DNA of 34,333 bases from Zygnema cylindricum (GCA_037447655.1 JBBHKE010002011.1:64001-98333), one strand, 5' to 3'; shown: positions 16,531-27,580, counted from the first letter of the stretch. A program made the numbers and translations. The notes: generated by a model not told the origin, from the letters alone.

Positions 16531-18081
16531 TAACTTATTTTTCTTGCAATCTTTTGCTACTTCTCCTTCCCCCCTAAAAATTTGAGGCCGGAATAGATGG
16601 TTCTCGAGGATTCTTTCGAAGAATCTCGGCTTCTCCGCTATCCCTTGATTCCGAATCAATTTCCACCATGTCTTCCGCTTCGTGTATAGTTGTCAATGGA
16701 GTTTCCACTGCCGAGTTCTTTTTGGTCTGATTTGTACCTACAAGAATGTCATCTTCTATAAAACCTGGATAGTTAGGAAGCTCAAAGTCATCGAAATTTT
16801 CTGAGTCAAATCTGATTTATACTGACTTTGTATACTTGAAGGGATCCACAGACTTTTCTTCATCCATAACTACTAGATGCTTTACTAAAATTATATCTTC
16901 CCTTTTTAGATCATAAGCTCTATATCCTTTAACATCCTTCTAATATCCTAAGAAGTATCCCGGTTTTCCTTTAGGATCTAGCTTCCAATTAGACGGATCT
17001 GTATCTAGACTGAATACTTAACCGTCGAAAACCTTAAAGTGAGATATGTCTGGATTCTAGCTTGCTATCTCTCATAAAGTGTTTGATCTTTTATGGCTGA
17101 AGTAAGAACTCTAATTTTGAGGTTATTAGCACAGTTCATTGCTTCTGCCCAAAACCCTTTTCCTATATTTTTATCGGACAACATACTTCAAGCACTATCA
17201 CTTTGTGTTCTATTTAACCTTGGAGCTACCCCATTCTGTTCCGGCTTTTCTGGAACTGTCTTTTGGTGTTGGACCCCATCTTCCCCCAAAAAATCCTCAA
17301 ACTAGTTAGAAGTATACTCTCCAACATTGTCACTCCTTACTCTCTTGATTCGAGTTTCATGGAGTTTTTCACTCTATGCTTTATATTGTCTAAAGCAATC
17401 TTGAGCTTTTGACTTATTTTTCAAAAAATACACCCGCGAATACCGAGACCAATCATCAGTGATAGTCATCATAAATCTCTTCTCCCCCAGTGAGGGCTCT
17501 TTAGCTGGTCCCCAAATATCTTTGTGTACTAGATCTATAATTTTTTCTCCCTTATAGGTGGTTGTTTTAGGAATGGGTAATCTGTGTGCTTTACCTTGAG
17601 CACATACACTACAATCACTTATATTATCACTCTCACTGAACTGAATCCCTTCCACCACTCCCATCTTTTTCATCTCTCTTAACTTATCTAGATTCACATG
17701 CCCAAGCCTCTTATGCCACATCATAATATCATGAACACCAACATAATAAAGTTTCTTCGTTTCATTACTTAAAATCAGCCTAAACATCCCAGGGCTACCA
17801 TTCTCAGCAATGAAATAGACATCCTCCTCAAAAGTAGCAGTAAAGACTCCTTCCCTAGTGCTAGTACAAAAACCCTTATCATCTACTACAAATGTAGAGA
17901 TGAGGTTTTTGTTTAGCTCCGGAATAAATAATACATCGGAGAATGTTACTATTGATGTCTTTCCTTCTTCTAACACTTATACATCTACGGATCCTACTAG
18001 AGTATTGGTGACTATCCTTATATTCCCGTACTCTATCTCTACAGTGGGAATCTTTCTTATCTCAGGGAACAGGTGCGTATC
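16531..18081 (-). pseudogene. Element C integrase and linker region (left fragment)
   Basis: Aligns with element A from the integrase-RT linker (about 10190 in A) back to just beyond the protease. The integrase N-half is open at 17374-17976 with HHCC (H-K-R-L-G-H, C-S-V-C) and H-K-D-I-W-G; it then meets a stop where A has Trp. The catalytic Glu codon is changed to Pro (17223-17221). The linker (16540-17090) has several stops. RT, RNase H and 3' LTR are lost to the left. On the right it is cut by gypsy element F at 18081; the same element resumes at 25408. Confidence 0.87.
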
Positions 18082-18626
18082 TGTAAAAGGGGCAATATAA
18101 CACTCAACACGCCACAATGCACAACGGAAAACACCAAGGATCTTCCTGTAGCAACACTATGATCACACAACACTGACAAACAATGATGCGCTTTATGACT
18201 TGGGAGAGATTACAATGTTGCACTTACTGAGAAGATCTACTCGAAGAGTGTCCTATTCACTAGGCCTACTTGACTATTTAAACTAGCTAGCTGCTAGTCA
18301 GCCTAGTACTGTACAACTATACACGTGGACCTTCACGGTTAACCAAGACCTATCTAAACATTCTTCTAGAACTATACCGCTCAATCTACATTCTGCAGCG
18401 TAGCTATGTTGTGCTTCAATGTCGCTGCGCTACTAAGTTGTTACGTTGCAAAGTTGCTATGCTGCTGCGTTGCTCTGGTCTGGGATCACAGCTGCGATGC
18501 TCTAGAACCGCAACCATAGCAGCCTAGCCCTAGCCACTAAGTACTCAAATCCCGTAACCCTGTTAGAGTGCCTCCCACTAAGGATTCAGCGTCCTGTTGA
18601 TCCTCGATTAACTCAGGGAAATTGCA
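18082..18626 (-). repeat. Element F 3' LTR
   Basis: Plus-strand ends TGTAAAAGG and GGAAATTGCA; aligned along its length with 24863-25407. It includes a TTTAAATAG TATA-like string (minus strand, near 18274-18282) and a GCTGC/GTTGC-rich degenerate motif cluster (about 18398-18500). I see no convincing polypurine tract beside it. The inner edge carries the last codons of the third reading frame, whose stop lies inside the LTR. Confidence 0.88.
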
Positions 18627-20050
18627 ACTGCCTGAGTATATTGTATGTTTCTTCGTGATACTCCTCAAACTCTTGGCGAAGGGCGTCGAGCTGATTTTGG
18701 AGCTTCTCGCACGAGGTCTCCAGTAGCGCAATGTGATGATATGCCGTTGCCAACCGCCTCAGGGTGATCTGCTCTCGAACCTGGTCTTTCCCCTCCTTCG
18801 GCACAATGTAGGGTGCTTCGTGTTGCGGCGAAATGGCCGCCGGTTCAGGTTCCTCCGATGTCAGAATCGGGGGTTCTTCAGTTTCAATCACTAAGGGAAC
18901 TTCCTCCGCTTCTTCGTCCGGCGGTTCCCACCAAGGTATTTTCCGTAGCTTGAAGAATACATGTTTTCTTGCAGCTCGCGCCCGCTGTAGATCATTCTTT
19001 CAGGCCAGCTTGAGTGCCCGTACCTCAGGGTAACCTCCGCCCTAGAGATGATGTCATGGGGGCGGACATCCCACGGGTGGTAATGACGGAGTAACCCAGG
19101 AACATCTATCCTGTATTGGTTGTTGTCCTCCACTTCTTCCACAAATGAGAGAGTCTTGTGATTGTTCCCTAGGTCCTTTGTCCGTATAAAATTCCACGCA
19201 GGGTGTGACGTTACATCGCCAAGGATATTGATAGGGTCCCCAAGCTTTCCTATACGTCACTCCTCGGGCCATTCCGAGGGATCCCAATAGAATCGTTTAG
19301 CGAAGCCGAAAGTGAGGTCTGGATACTCGATGTCGACAGGGAGTGGGTAGAGGTTATCAGGGATTTCATCTTCTTGTTCACTTTCCTCCTCCGTATCCTT
19401 TTAGTCCCTTCAAAGGAGGAACACATTGTTGCCACTAGGGTATTCTGCTTCTGCCTTTTTCTCTGCACTTTCAGACGAGTGCTCGTCAGCGGTGCTCTCC
19501 TTATTTGGGTCCCTCATCACCTCCAAATCTGAGGCACGCTCCTCAATTGGTGGGGGTGTGGGTTTTCGCTCCGGCTCCTCTGCGTTTGAGAGCTCATGAT
19601 CCTCCTCATCCTCCTCATCTCCCTCCTGTAATGGATTGTACTCGGGGTCCTATGAATTTTCTGACCCTTCCCCTCCACTGGTGTTTGTCGGCGCGTCCTC
19701 GCTACTGGCGGTGTCCTCAGGTTTCGGCCTTTGCTTCTACCTCCCTTCTCCTGTCTGCTTCCACCATGGCCTCCACCGCCATTAATAATCTTTCGGGGCG
19801 GGTCACATCTTCTTGCCTCACTCATACAAGTCTCCTCTATTTCGGCGGTAGAGAGGACAACGACCCCATAGACACCGTTGTGCAAGACAATTTCGGTAAT
19901 TCCAGAAGTGAAGGCAAACTGACTGTGCAGAGTGATGCAATTTCCAAACTGCTGAGAGTGGGTTGGTCGCGAGGGCGGATGATGGTTTTATCAACGAGGG
20001 TTGAGGGTTTCACTTTTGGGCTCTGCAAAGCGTTGCAGCGTGCGAAGGTA
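18613..20050 (-). pseudogene. Element F extra 3' reading frame, unknown function
   Basis: Between the chromodomain and the 3' LTR, one sense-strand coding trend of roughly 480 codons can be followed through at least three frameshifts and four or more stops (for example TAG near 19650, TAA 19403-19401, TGA 19412-19410, TGA 19259-19257). In order: a mildly hydrophobic N-terminal part containing V-Y-G-V-V-V-L-S-T-A-E-I-E-E-T (about 19830-19870); a charged E/R/K segment from an ATG at 19782; a Glu/Asp/Pro/Ser-rich acidic stretch (about 19450-19720); a compact part with D-L-T-F-G-F-A-K-R-F-Y-W-D-P-S-E-W-P (about 19260-19330) and H-P-W-D-V-R-P-H-D (about 19060); and a C-terminal Leu/Glu-rich coiled-coil-like segment (about 18620-18780). 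There is no obvious membrane anchor, so I do not call it env. No family recognised. Confidence 0.6.
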
Positions 20051-20175
20051 TAGCAGCGTCTAACATTTAGAAGACTGCGCAGTTGCGTCGAAACCGAGGG
20101 TTCGGTGTTACCATCTTGGTGAAACAAAATTGCGCCGTTGCGCTTTCTTGTCACCGCAGCGGTGGCGCTGCGTTC

Positions 20176-20535
20176 CTATGACGGCACTCTGACCGTGCTG
20201 CGTTGCGGTGGCTGCGCTGCTACATCGCTGCAAAGTGGTAACATCGCCGCATCTTTTCTTTGCCGCGTCCCCAATATAATTGCGATGGTTGCGACGCTGC
20301 GCTTCGCACCTTGATTGCGGCTGCTGCGATTGCCCCTCTGGTGCAGCTGAGTTTCCTCACTCTGCTGAAATCGGCGTAGCAACTCTAGGGAATCCAGGTC
20401 CTTCTCGTTCACCCAAGAGTCATTCTCAGCACCGTAGACCTTCCAACGCACCAAATATTGGCTTGAGTTGGAATTGCGAGAGCGACGCGACTGTAGGATC
20501 TCTTCCACTTCATACTCGTCTGAGTTACCCCGCAC
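20176..20535 (-). pseudogene. Element F chromodomain and C-terminal tail of Pol
   Basis: The first 60 codons form a chromodomain: E-Y-E-V-E-E-I-L, then Y-L-V-R-W-K-V-Y-G, then D-S-W-V-N-E-K-D-L. In chromoviruses this fold at the integrase C-terminus is thought to guide insertion to particular chromatin. A basic, Gln/Arg-rich tail follows to a stop at 20176. The upstream join to integrase is broken by frameshift. Confidence 0.9.
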
Positions 20536-20559
20536 TGGTGGTAAAGGAGTATTTTGTCA

Positions 20560-21660
20560 TCGATTAGGAAACATGGAATCAGGGTCGCGAAATGGTTTTA
20601 AGGAGAGAAACATGGAAAACATTATGGATACACCAGTCTTTCGGAATATCCAACTTATAAGCCACTTCGCCCACACGGGATAAAATTGTGAATGGGCGCG
20701 AGAATTTGGGTGCCAACTTTTTAGAGAGGGCGTTGGGCAAGGAGAGGTTGGCCATATTATGTCAAGCTTTTTCCCCCACGTTAAAGACGGCGTCCTTCTG
20801 GTGAGCGTCGGCTTGCGCCATTTGGCGATCCTTTGCTAACTCTAGTGCCATGGTCGCCTTGTTAAGGATTTCTTGCAGTGTTTTGGCAAAATCCAGAGTT
20901 GGCGGCGTATGGCAATCCGCTACCAATAAGTTGTGAGGAAGAGTGGGATGTCTTCCATTTAGTGAGAATGGCGTAGCATTGGTTGACGAGTGTACCGCAC
21001 TGTTGTACGCCACCTCAATCGTTGTTAAATGGTCCACCCAATCCGTTTGATGCACCGAGACATACGCCCGCAACACTTCTTCTAGAGTTGGATTCACCCT
21101 TTCAGTCTGACCATCAGTTTAAGGGTGGTAAGCTGTGGACATGGCCAAATACGTGCCACACAGCGCAAATAGATTTCGCCAAAAGTGACTCAAAAATTTA
21201 CGATCGCGGTCGCTGACGATCCTTTGCGGAAGTATGTGATGGTGGAATATCTTCGAAAGAATAATTTGGCGATATCTTGTGCGGTGGCTGTGGTGGAGGT
21301 GGGTAAGAAATGGGCCATTTTCGTCAAGTAATCCACGACGACGAAGATTGAGTCGTAGCCCTCCTTGGTCAGCGGAAGGGCTACAATAAAATCCATCGAA
21401 GTCGCCTCTTAAGGAACAGATGGTATGGGAAGGGGTTGTAACAGACCTTGTTGTGGCCTGGTTCTGATTTGTTCCTGTTACAAGAGTCGCACGTCCAGAC
21501 ATACTCCGCAGTGTCGCAAGTCATGTTTGGCCAGTAATACGCCTCAACGACACGTGCGGTTGTCTTATCCCGCCCAAAATGTCCACAAAGCGGCTCATCG
21601 TGACTCATTTTAAGGATCGTATGACGTAACTCCATATTCGTCAGAACGTACAATCGTATT
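20560..21660 (-). pseudogene. Element F integrase
   Basis: Three overlapping open pieces cover the domain. The zinc-binding part lies at 21653-21460 (H-D-E-P-L-C-G-H-F-G, then W-T-C-D-S-C). Catalytic residues: Asp in S-M-D-F-I-V-A-L-P (21396 onward), Asp in I-V-S-D-R-D-R-K-F (about 21205), Glu in Q-T-E-R-V-N-P (just before 21097). A stop TAA at 21121-21119 (from a probable CAA) splits the core, and a frameshift separates the zinc domain. The GPY/F-like region follows to about 20760. Confidence 0.88.
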
Positions 21661-21698
21661 GTTTAACTCGGTCTGTAACCCCACATACCATTGGTGGT

Positions 21699-22480
21699 TC
21701 AAACTAGTACCTTCCGTTTCATGAGTTCCTTTAGTGTGTCCTCGTCGCGGTAGGTGGCCTTTATCTTACTTAACCACTGTTCGTCCACTTGAATCATACT
21801 GGTAACTGCGCTGAGTTTCCGATCTTGCGCTGCGGTCGATGTTGCGGTGCTCTCTTTTGCAGCGCTTACGTTTACAAGGTGCAATGCTTGCGGTTGTTGC
21901 TTCGCTGCTGGCGCAAGGATTGCGGGTCTTTGTGACAGCGCATCCGCTGGGTTCGTCTTGCCCGGTTTATACTCAATGACCAGTTCCGATCCGAATGTCT
22001 GGAGAAACGTCACCCATCACACTTGCTTCTTGGACAACTTCGGTTGTGTTTGTAAGTATTGGAGGGCGTGGTGATCTGTGATAACCGTGATCCGTTTCCC
22101 TTGAACGTAACACTTCCAAACCTCTAGTGTATTAATGATAGCGATTGTCTCTTTCTCACAGGTGGCCCAATTAAGCTCCGCCACCTTTAGTTTTCGACTA
22201 TCGTAGGCAATGGGTTGAAGACCTTTTCCTTGATCTTGCATAAGGATCGCTCCAATAGCTGTATCGCTGGTGTCGGTGATTATCGTTCAAAGTAAGTTTG
22301 GGTCGGGAACAGCTAACACAGGGGCGGTAACCAACCGCTTCTTTAGTGTGTGAAAGGCTGCCCCCTGCGCTGACTTCCATTCATAGGGCGCTTCATTCTT
22401 GAGTAATTATGTGAGCGGTGCAGCGATTTTTGCGAAACCCTCGACAAAATGTCAATAGTAAGAGCATAATCCTAAGAAGC
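21699..22480 (-). pseudogene. Element F RNase H
   Basis: Gypsy RNase H: L-Q-P-I-A-Y-D-S-R-K-L, E-L-N-W-A-T-C-E-K-E-T, the V-I-T-D-H-H-A-L-Q-Y-L block, and the tether ending in P-G-K-T-N-P-A-D-A-L-S-Q-R-P (about 21940). A TGA at 22019-22017 replaces a probable CGA codon. A frameshift near 22240-22380 separates it from RT. Confidence 0.88.
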
Positions 22481-22564
22481 TCCATAACTCTGTTATATTC
22501 GCTGGCTGCGGCTACTCTTTTATTGCCCTTGTTTTGTTCAAATCCATTGCGATTCCATCTCGAC

Positions 22565-23281
22565 TCACCACATGGGCCAAAAAATCAATTTTCTCTTTTC
22601 ACATCTACATCTCTTTGCGAACAACTTATTTTTCCCAAGGATTTGTAGGACCGTGCGTAGATGCTTTATATGATCATCTAGCGTTTGGCTATACACCAAG
22701 ATGTCGTCGAGAAAGACGATTACAAACGCGTCCAAATATTGCTGAAAGATGGAATTCATTAAATGCATAAAAGTTGTGGGTGCGTTAGTTAACCCGAACG
22801 GCATTACCCAAAACTGGAAATGACCATACCGAGTTCTAAACGCAGTTTTTTCCAAATCTCCCTCTGCAATTCTAATCTGGTGCTAGCCGCTCCGTAAGTC
22901 TATCTTCGAAAAATGTTTAGCACCTTGAAGTCGATCAAATAACTTGTCTATCCTCGGTAAAGGGTACGCATTCTTCACTGTTAATTTATTTAGCGCTTGG
23001 TTGTCTATACACATACGGACACCTCCATCTTTCTTGTTTACGAAAAGAACGAGGGCTCCATACGGTGACTTGCTCGGTTCAACTGCTCCGGCTTCCACCA
23101 ACTCTGCGAGTTGCTTTTTGAGTTTGTCAAACTCGGTGTAACTCATCTTGTACATCCGATTAGCCGAGGGTACCGCTCCGAGACCAAGCTCTATCTTATG
23201 GTCTACTTCGCGCTTCGGAGGTAATCCTTTGGGGAGCTTCAAGGGAAATACATCTGCGTACTCCTCAAGAAGTTTTGTCAC
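22565..23281 (-). pseudogene. Element F reverse transcriptase
   Basis: Two open pieces, 23281-22883 and 22855-22565. Motifs: [54 protein letters not shown], and the catalytic F-L-D-D at 22714-22703. A TAG stop at 22885-22883 replaces the Tyr of the S-G-Y-H-Q-I-R block. The thumb is interrupted after about 22570. Confidence 0.92.
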
Positions 23282-23559
23282 GACTTCTGGGGCCTCATCG
23301 GAAGTCCTTCCAGTGTCGTCACTTTCTTTTGAGTCGAAGTCGGGGTCCTTCTTCTTCCATTACTCAGGAATCTCCTCCTTTGCCTCCTCCATTGGCTAGA
23401 CGACGGCCGTAATAATCGTTTTCCCTTTCTTGAGTGTCCTCTTAAGCTGTAAGGCTGAAAGTAGGCGTCCCTCTTCCGCTCCCTTACCAGTTGTCCTGCT
23501 TTTACCTCAAACTCTTCTTTATCTTTCTTCACTCTCATGGCACCACTTCTCCAATCAAT

Positions 23560-23850
23560 CATCGGGTTCCATTATTGCAGCCACGGCTTACCCAAGATTA
23601 CCTCATGGTCCCCAAGAGGTAACACATGAAGCGTGTCATACCATCGGAACTTTCCAATTCCGACGCGTAACCTTGGAGTACGATGGGTAATCGACAAGGA
23701 ACTTCTGTCGGCCAATTGTACCGATTGGTGATCTTTTAGCAATACGGGAGGAAGTTTCAACCTTTTCACCGTCGCCTCATTTATGAAGTTCCCCGATGCT
23801 CTGAGTCCACAATGAAGTTAGTTGCATTTCCTCCGATTTGACCCCGAAAT
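23560..23850 (-). pseudogene. Element F aspartic protease
   Basis: F-I-V-D-S marks the active site (Asp codon 23807-23805). One base is missing immediately afterwards (about 23800-23804), so the expected G-A-S-G-N-F-I continuation is out of frame. Downstream the domain continues as I-L-G-K-P-W-L (about 23575). The enzyme would cleave the Gag-Pol polyprotein. Confidence 0.82.
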
Positions 23851-23881
23851 ATCCAAGGGTCTCCTCCTACTCCAGCTTATC

Positions 23882-24828
23882 TCATGACGTTAAGTTTTTC
23901 CTTTTTGGGACCTTTCCGTTTTGGACATTCTCAAGCCATATGATCTGGGGAACCGCACAGGAAGCATAAACCATTTTGCCTCCTCTGCTGATGCTCCTCA
24001 GGGGATAAGTCATTGGTATTGGTCTTGGTAGGTTTATTCTTTCTCCCAAGACGTTGACGACTTCCTTATCCTCGTCAATTGCGCCGAGCTCCATGGGGGT
24101 TGGACCATCGTCTCGTTGGCTTCCTCCGCTGCTGCTCGACCCGTAGTGATAAGGTCTCCGGAGGTTAAAGTCAATCGAATCAATCCATTGCGCAAACAGG
24201 ATGATTGCCGAGAAAGTAGGAGTAGTGCTTTCCCGAGCAAGCCACTGTTCCACATCCCTACGAATAGATGATTTAAGCCCCTTCACGTAGCAATCCACCG
24301 CTTCATCCTCCGTCAACGTAGGTATTTGAACTTTGCACTCCAAGAACCGTTGTGTAAACTCCAACACTGAGGTTCGTTGCTTCAATACTGTGATCTTATC
24401 TCTTGCCGCCTTTACCGTGTTGACAGGCTGCTAAGCGTTGCCAAGAAGTTGAACGAAGAGTGCCCATATGGTCGGTATCTCATCGTCTTCCACCAATGTC
24501 CTCCAACACGCCCCAGCTGCCCCTTTAAGAAGACCACCCGCGTAGTGAACCTTCTCACGGTCCGATAGGCTAAAAAAATTCTCGAGATAGATCGCAACGG
24601 AGAATAACCATTTGTCAAGGTTCTTGTGTCTTGCAGGGTCAAACTCGTCAAGAAGTCTTAATTTCGGTCTTTGAAGTCTCTCTCCATGCTTCCATGAGGT
24701 CGCTCTCCAAGACGAGACTCCAAAGCTGCGATAGTGTTGCTCAGCTCCGCGTTCTGTAATCTAACATTTTCCAATTCCATGAGAACTTGCGCTAGCATTG
24801 CTGTAGTAGATACATTGTGTTCATCCAT
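23882..24828 (-). pseudogene. Element F gag
   Basis: An ATG at 24828 starts a short Leu/Glu-rich coiled-coil (L-M-E-L-E-N-V-R-L-Q-N-A-E-L). After a frameshift near 24660 the retrotransposon Gag core follows (K-N-L-D-K-W-L-F-S-V-A-I-Y-L; S-V-L-E-F-T-Q-R-F-L; P-M-E-L-G-A-I). The zinc knuckle C-F-L-C-G-S-P-D-H-M-A-x-E-C is at about 23970-23925. A TAG at 24433-24431 and a TGA at 23933-23931, inside the knuckle, replace probable Gln and Trp codons. Gag would build the particle and bind RNA. Confidence 0.88.
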
Positions 24829-24862
24829 GCTGTTGAGTCACGGAAAATGGCTGCGATTCCTG

Positions 24863-25407
24863 TGTAAAAGGGGCAATAAAGCACTTAACACGCCACAATG
24901 AACAGCGGAAAACACCAAAGATCTTCATGTAGCAACAGTAGGATGACACAGCACAGACAAATAGGGTTGCGTTTTATTACTTGGGAGAGAGTAAAAGGTT
25001 GCGCTCACTGAGAAGATCTACTCGAAGAGTCTCCTATTCACTAAGCCTACTTGACCATTTAAACTAGCTAGCTGGTAATCAACCTAGTAATGTACAACTG
25101 TACACGTGGACCTTCACGGTCAACCGAGACCTATCCAAACATTCTTATAGAATAATACCGTTCAATCTACATTTTGCGGCGTTGCTATGCTGCGCTGCGA
25201 TGTCGTTGCGCTACTAAGTTGCTACGTCGCTAAGTTGCTAGACTGCTGCTCTGCGCTGGTCTGGGATGGCAGCTGCGCTGCTCTGGAACCACAACCATAG
25301 CAGCCTACCCCTAGCCACTAAGTACTCAAATCCTGTAACATTGTTAGAGTGCCTCCCACTAAGGATTCAGCGTCCCGCTGAACCTTGACTGACTCAGGGA
25401 AAATGCT
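24863..25407 (-). repeat. Element F 5' LTR
   Basis: Aligned with 18082-18626 at equal length. The outer end reads GGAAAATGCT where the other LTR has GGAAATTGCA, so this edge is uncertain by about 4 bp. On the minus strand the sequence after the LTR is CAGGAATCGCAGCC; it does not begin with TGG and I cannot assign a tRNA primer. Confidence 0.87.
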
Positions 25408-26502
25408 TCACCTTTCAATCCACCGAAAGCACATTTCTGCCTTCGTGGAATTTCGACCTCATTTTTTGACTCCAACTCCTCATCCAAAAGGTGTCCATTG
25501 TTCTCGTCGTCAGATTCCGCCTCATGTACTTGTGTCACTAGGGCTTTTTTCTTTCCTCTCAGGGTACCACTGGTCTACCCCTCCTTTAACCAAAGCTTGG
25601 TTAGCTTAGTGTACTCTGCCATATAGTGCCCCGGTTTCTTACAAACATGACATAAACATTTTGGAGCCCTTCGTCCTAACTCGTCATTCTGATTATTTTC
25701 TCCCTCCCCCCATAGTTTCCCACAGGTTTCTGAGAATCCTTGTTCCTCCAATCGGTCGCACTTGCCAAGGCTTGCCCACTCTTTCCTCCTATTTGGATCT
25801 CAATCGTATTCTCCCGAACGAGAATCATCCCTACCACTGAGTTCCATATCCACCTTGAGTTCGGCAAGTCATGTACACTGTTGTCTATGTTCTCGAACTC
25901 ATCGGGTAAGTTCATCAGTAAACAGTTAACCTTTTCTTTTTCACTAAAATCTTTTCCCGCACTCTCTAGCTCCATGAAGAGTGTAGCAAGCTCATTGCAA
26001 AAATCCAACATCTTCCCCCCTTTGTATACATACTTCTTTACTTTCTTATAAGCAAACTGTTGTTGCTGAATCGTACCACTTCGATACATCTCTATGAGAG
26101 CCATCTTAAGATCGGATACCCTTTCTACCTGCAAATGAAGACATGTAAGTCATTAAGTGAGATGGCGGAGGATGGAGTGCTTTGCCACCATATTGTTGAA
26201 GTCCTAGGTTTCAGTATCATTCTCCTTGTTCCTCGGAATAGGTTACATGAATGCCGAACCAGTTGTTATTGGTGTGGTCTTCTCCTTCTCTTTTCCTTTG
26301 TCCACCACCTCTCCTTCCTTTGTCTCCTCAGTTGAAGGTGTATCCTCTTTCTAGGTGAATATGCTTCCTCTAAACCCTAGAGGGATTCCAAGACTTCATG
26401 GACACCCCAACCGTCCACTCACTCTCCCCCAAAACCTTTTTTTATCATCATGCTTTCCTAGTATATGAAGCATGTTCTATTTAAGATTCGTACCTTAGAG
26501 GG
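25408..26502 (-). pseudogene. Element C gag (right fragment)
   Basis: Resumes at the sequence equivalent to 11780 of element A. Includes the acidic spacer, a zinc knuckle C-H-V-C-K-K-P-G-H-Y-M-A-E with the last Cys changed to Tyr (about 25615-25660), the open Gag core 25676-26134 (V-N-C-L-L-M-N-L-P-D-E-F-E-N-I), and the degraded N-terminal part up to the primer site. Several stops occur, including a TAG where the frame enters from the LTR. Confidence 0.85.
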
Positions 26503-26515
26503 TGGGCCCATAACC
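26503..26515 (-). promoter_or_regulatory. Element C primer-binding site
   Basis: GGTTATGGGCCCA on the minus strand, identical to that of element A and here followed by CC, so the match to the remembered plant initiator tRNA-Met anticodon arm extends to 15 bases. ATG at 26511-26509. Confidence 0.8.
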
Positions 26516-27580
26516 TAAGACTCTGAGACCTCCATAAGTCTTAAGAATGGAAAGGTTTCAAGAAGCATCTAAGATAACCTTGACCCCTTTGTGTTTCAGC
26601 AAGAACAACTGCCACCCTGGTAAATAAAAACTCTAATCACCTTCATCTTTGTGAAGGGAAGACTCCGTTGAGTCGATATCAAAAAGAATCTCTGAATTTG
26701 CTTCCTTGAGCAGTTAGTTATGGAGGGTCAAAGTTGACCTTTTGTATAGAAGCTCTATGGGAGAGAGGGTCCTATCTCCTAATTTTTATAAGTCCTATCT
26801 CTCTCACATACTCTATCTACTGATGTACGGAGCTAATCATATTACACTTCCGTACACAAAAGTACAGCTGCCGGGGTACTTTCTGAACAGACACCGTTCA
26901 ACATGGCCTAAATGTTGACACGTGATATATTCTGATTTGCTCCTTTAATCCGCGGAGATGCTGCTATCCAATGTTATTTCGCCACGTGTCATCCCATGTG
27001 GCGATAACAAAAAACTCCCAAAATCCTCTTCCGCTATCTCAGGGTTTATTTTGACTGTTCGATTAAATTCTTTTTAATGGTAGCAGTAATAAATACCTGC
27101 GCATTATTTTTTTCGCTAAAGAAACAAATGCACGTTATTCGTTGCTTATCCGTACCGTGAACCGTACTTTTACATAACATGATCTATGTATCTCGTAAAC
27201 AGTTTCAGTTAAATGAATTATCCTACGCAGTATTGTTTAACTGAATATCAAACCCTATAGTACGTAACACTAGGTCTAGACTTAACGTATAACGCTACTA
27301 GGTACCGGCTACTAACCTACGGGCAGGTCCAAAGATCAAATCCTGGGTCAGCACATATCCTTTTAGTAAATAAACCCCTAACGGTAAATAAACTAATGTA
27401 TATTTCCCATAACCCTCTGGATAGCCTAGGTAGCCATGGCTCTAGCTTCCTCTCCAATTTCTCAGTGACTGCGACAAGTTGGAGAGATGGAGAGAGAAGA
27501 TAGAGGTAGACTACCTCGGCTTCTTTCTATATTTCTATTTAGACCTATAAAATACTTTAAACGAACCATTAATTTGTACA
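26516..27580 (-). repeat. Single LTR shared by elements C (5') and D (3')
   Basis: 1065 bp. The right edge ends TTTGTACA next to the polypurine tract of D (27581-27593); the left edge TAAGACTCTG, where TG has become TA, abuts the primer site of C. Only one LTR separates the two internal regions. Sequence features group it with 31914-32948 rather than with the LTRs of A. Confidence 0.9.

Larger units (their letters stand above)
18082..25407 (-). mobile_element. Element F: Ty3/gypsy chromovirus
   Basis: About 7326 bp with 545-bp LTRs (18082-18626 and 24863-25407), domains in gypsy order on the minus strand: gag, protease, RT, RNase H, integrase, chromodomain, then an additional decayed reading frame. 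The LTRs differ at very roughly one position in ten by eye, so it is old. Flanks are both element C, but no target duplication is seen (GTATC left, TCACC right) and about 43 bp of C present in element A is missing at the junction. Confidence 0.92.

Noticed and set aside
18613-20050. Calling the extra gypsy frame an envelope gene
   Set aside because: Position fits, but I see no signal peptide, furin-like site or C-terminal membrane anchor; the end is a charged coiled-coil-like segment.
24840-24862. Standard tRNA 3'-end primer site for element F
   Set aside because: The sequence after the 5' LTR (CAGGAATCGCAGCC on the minus strand) does not start with TGG and matches no tRNA end I can recall; I also found no matching self-priming sequence in the LTR.
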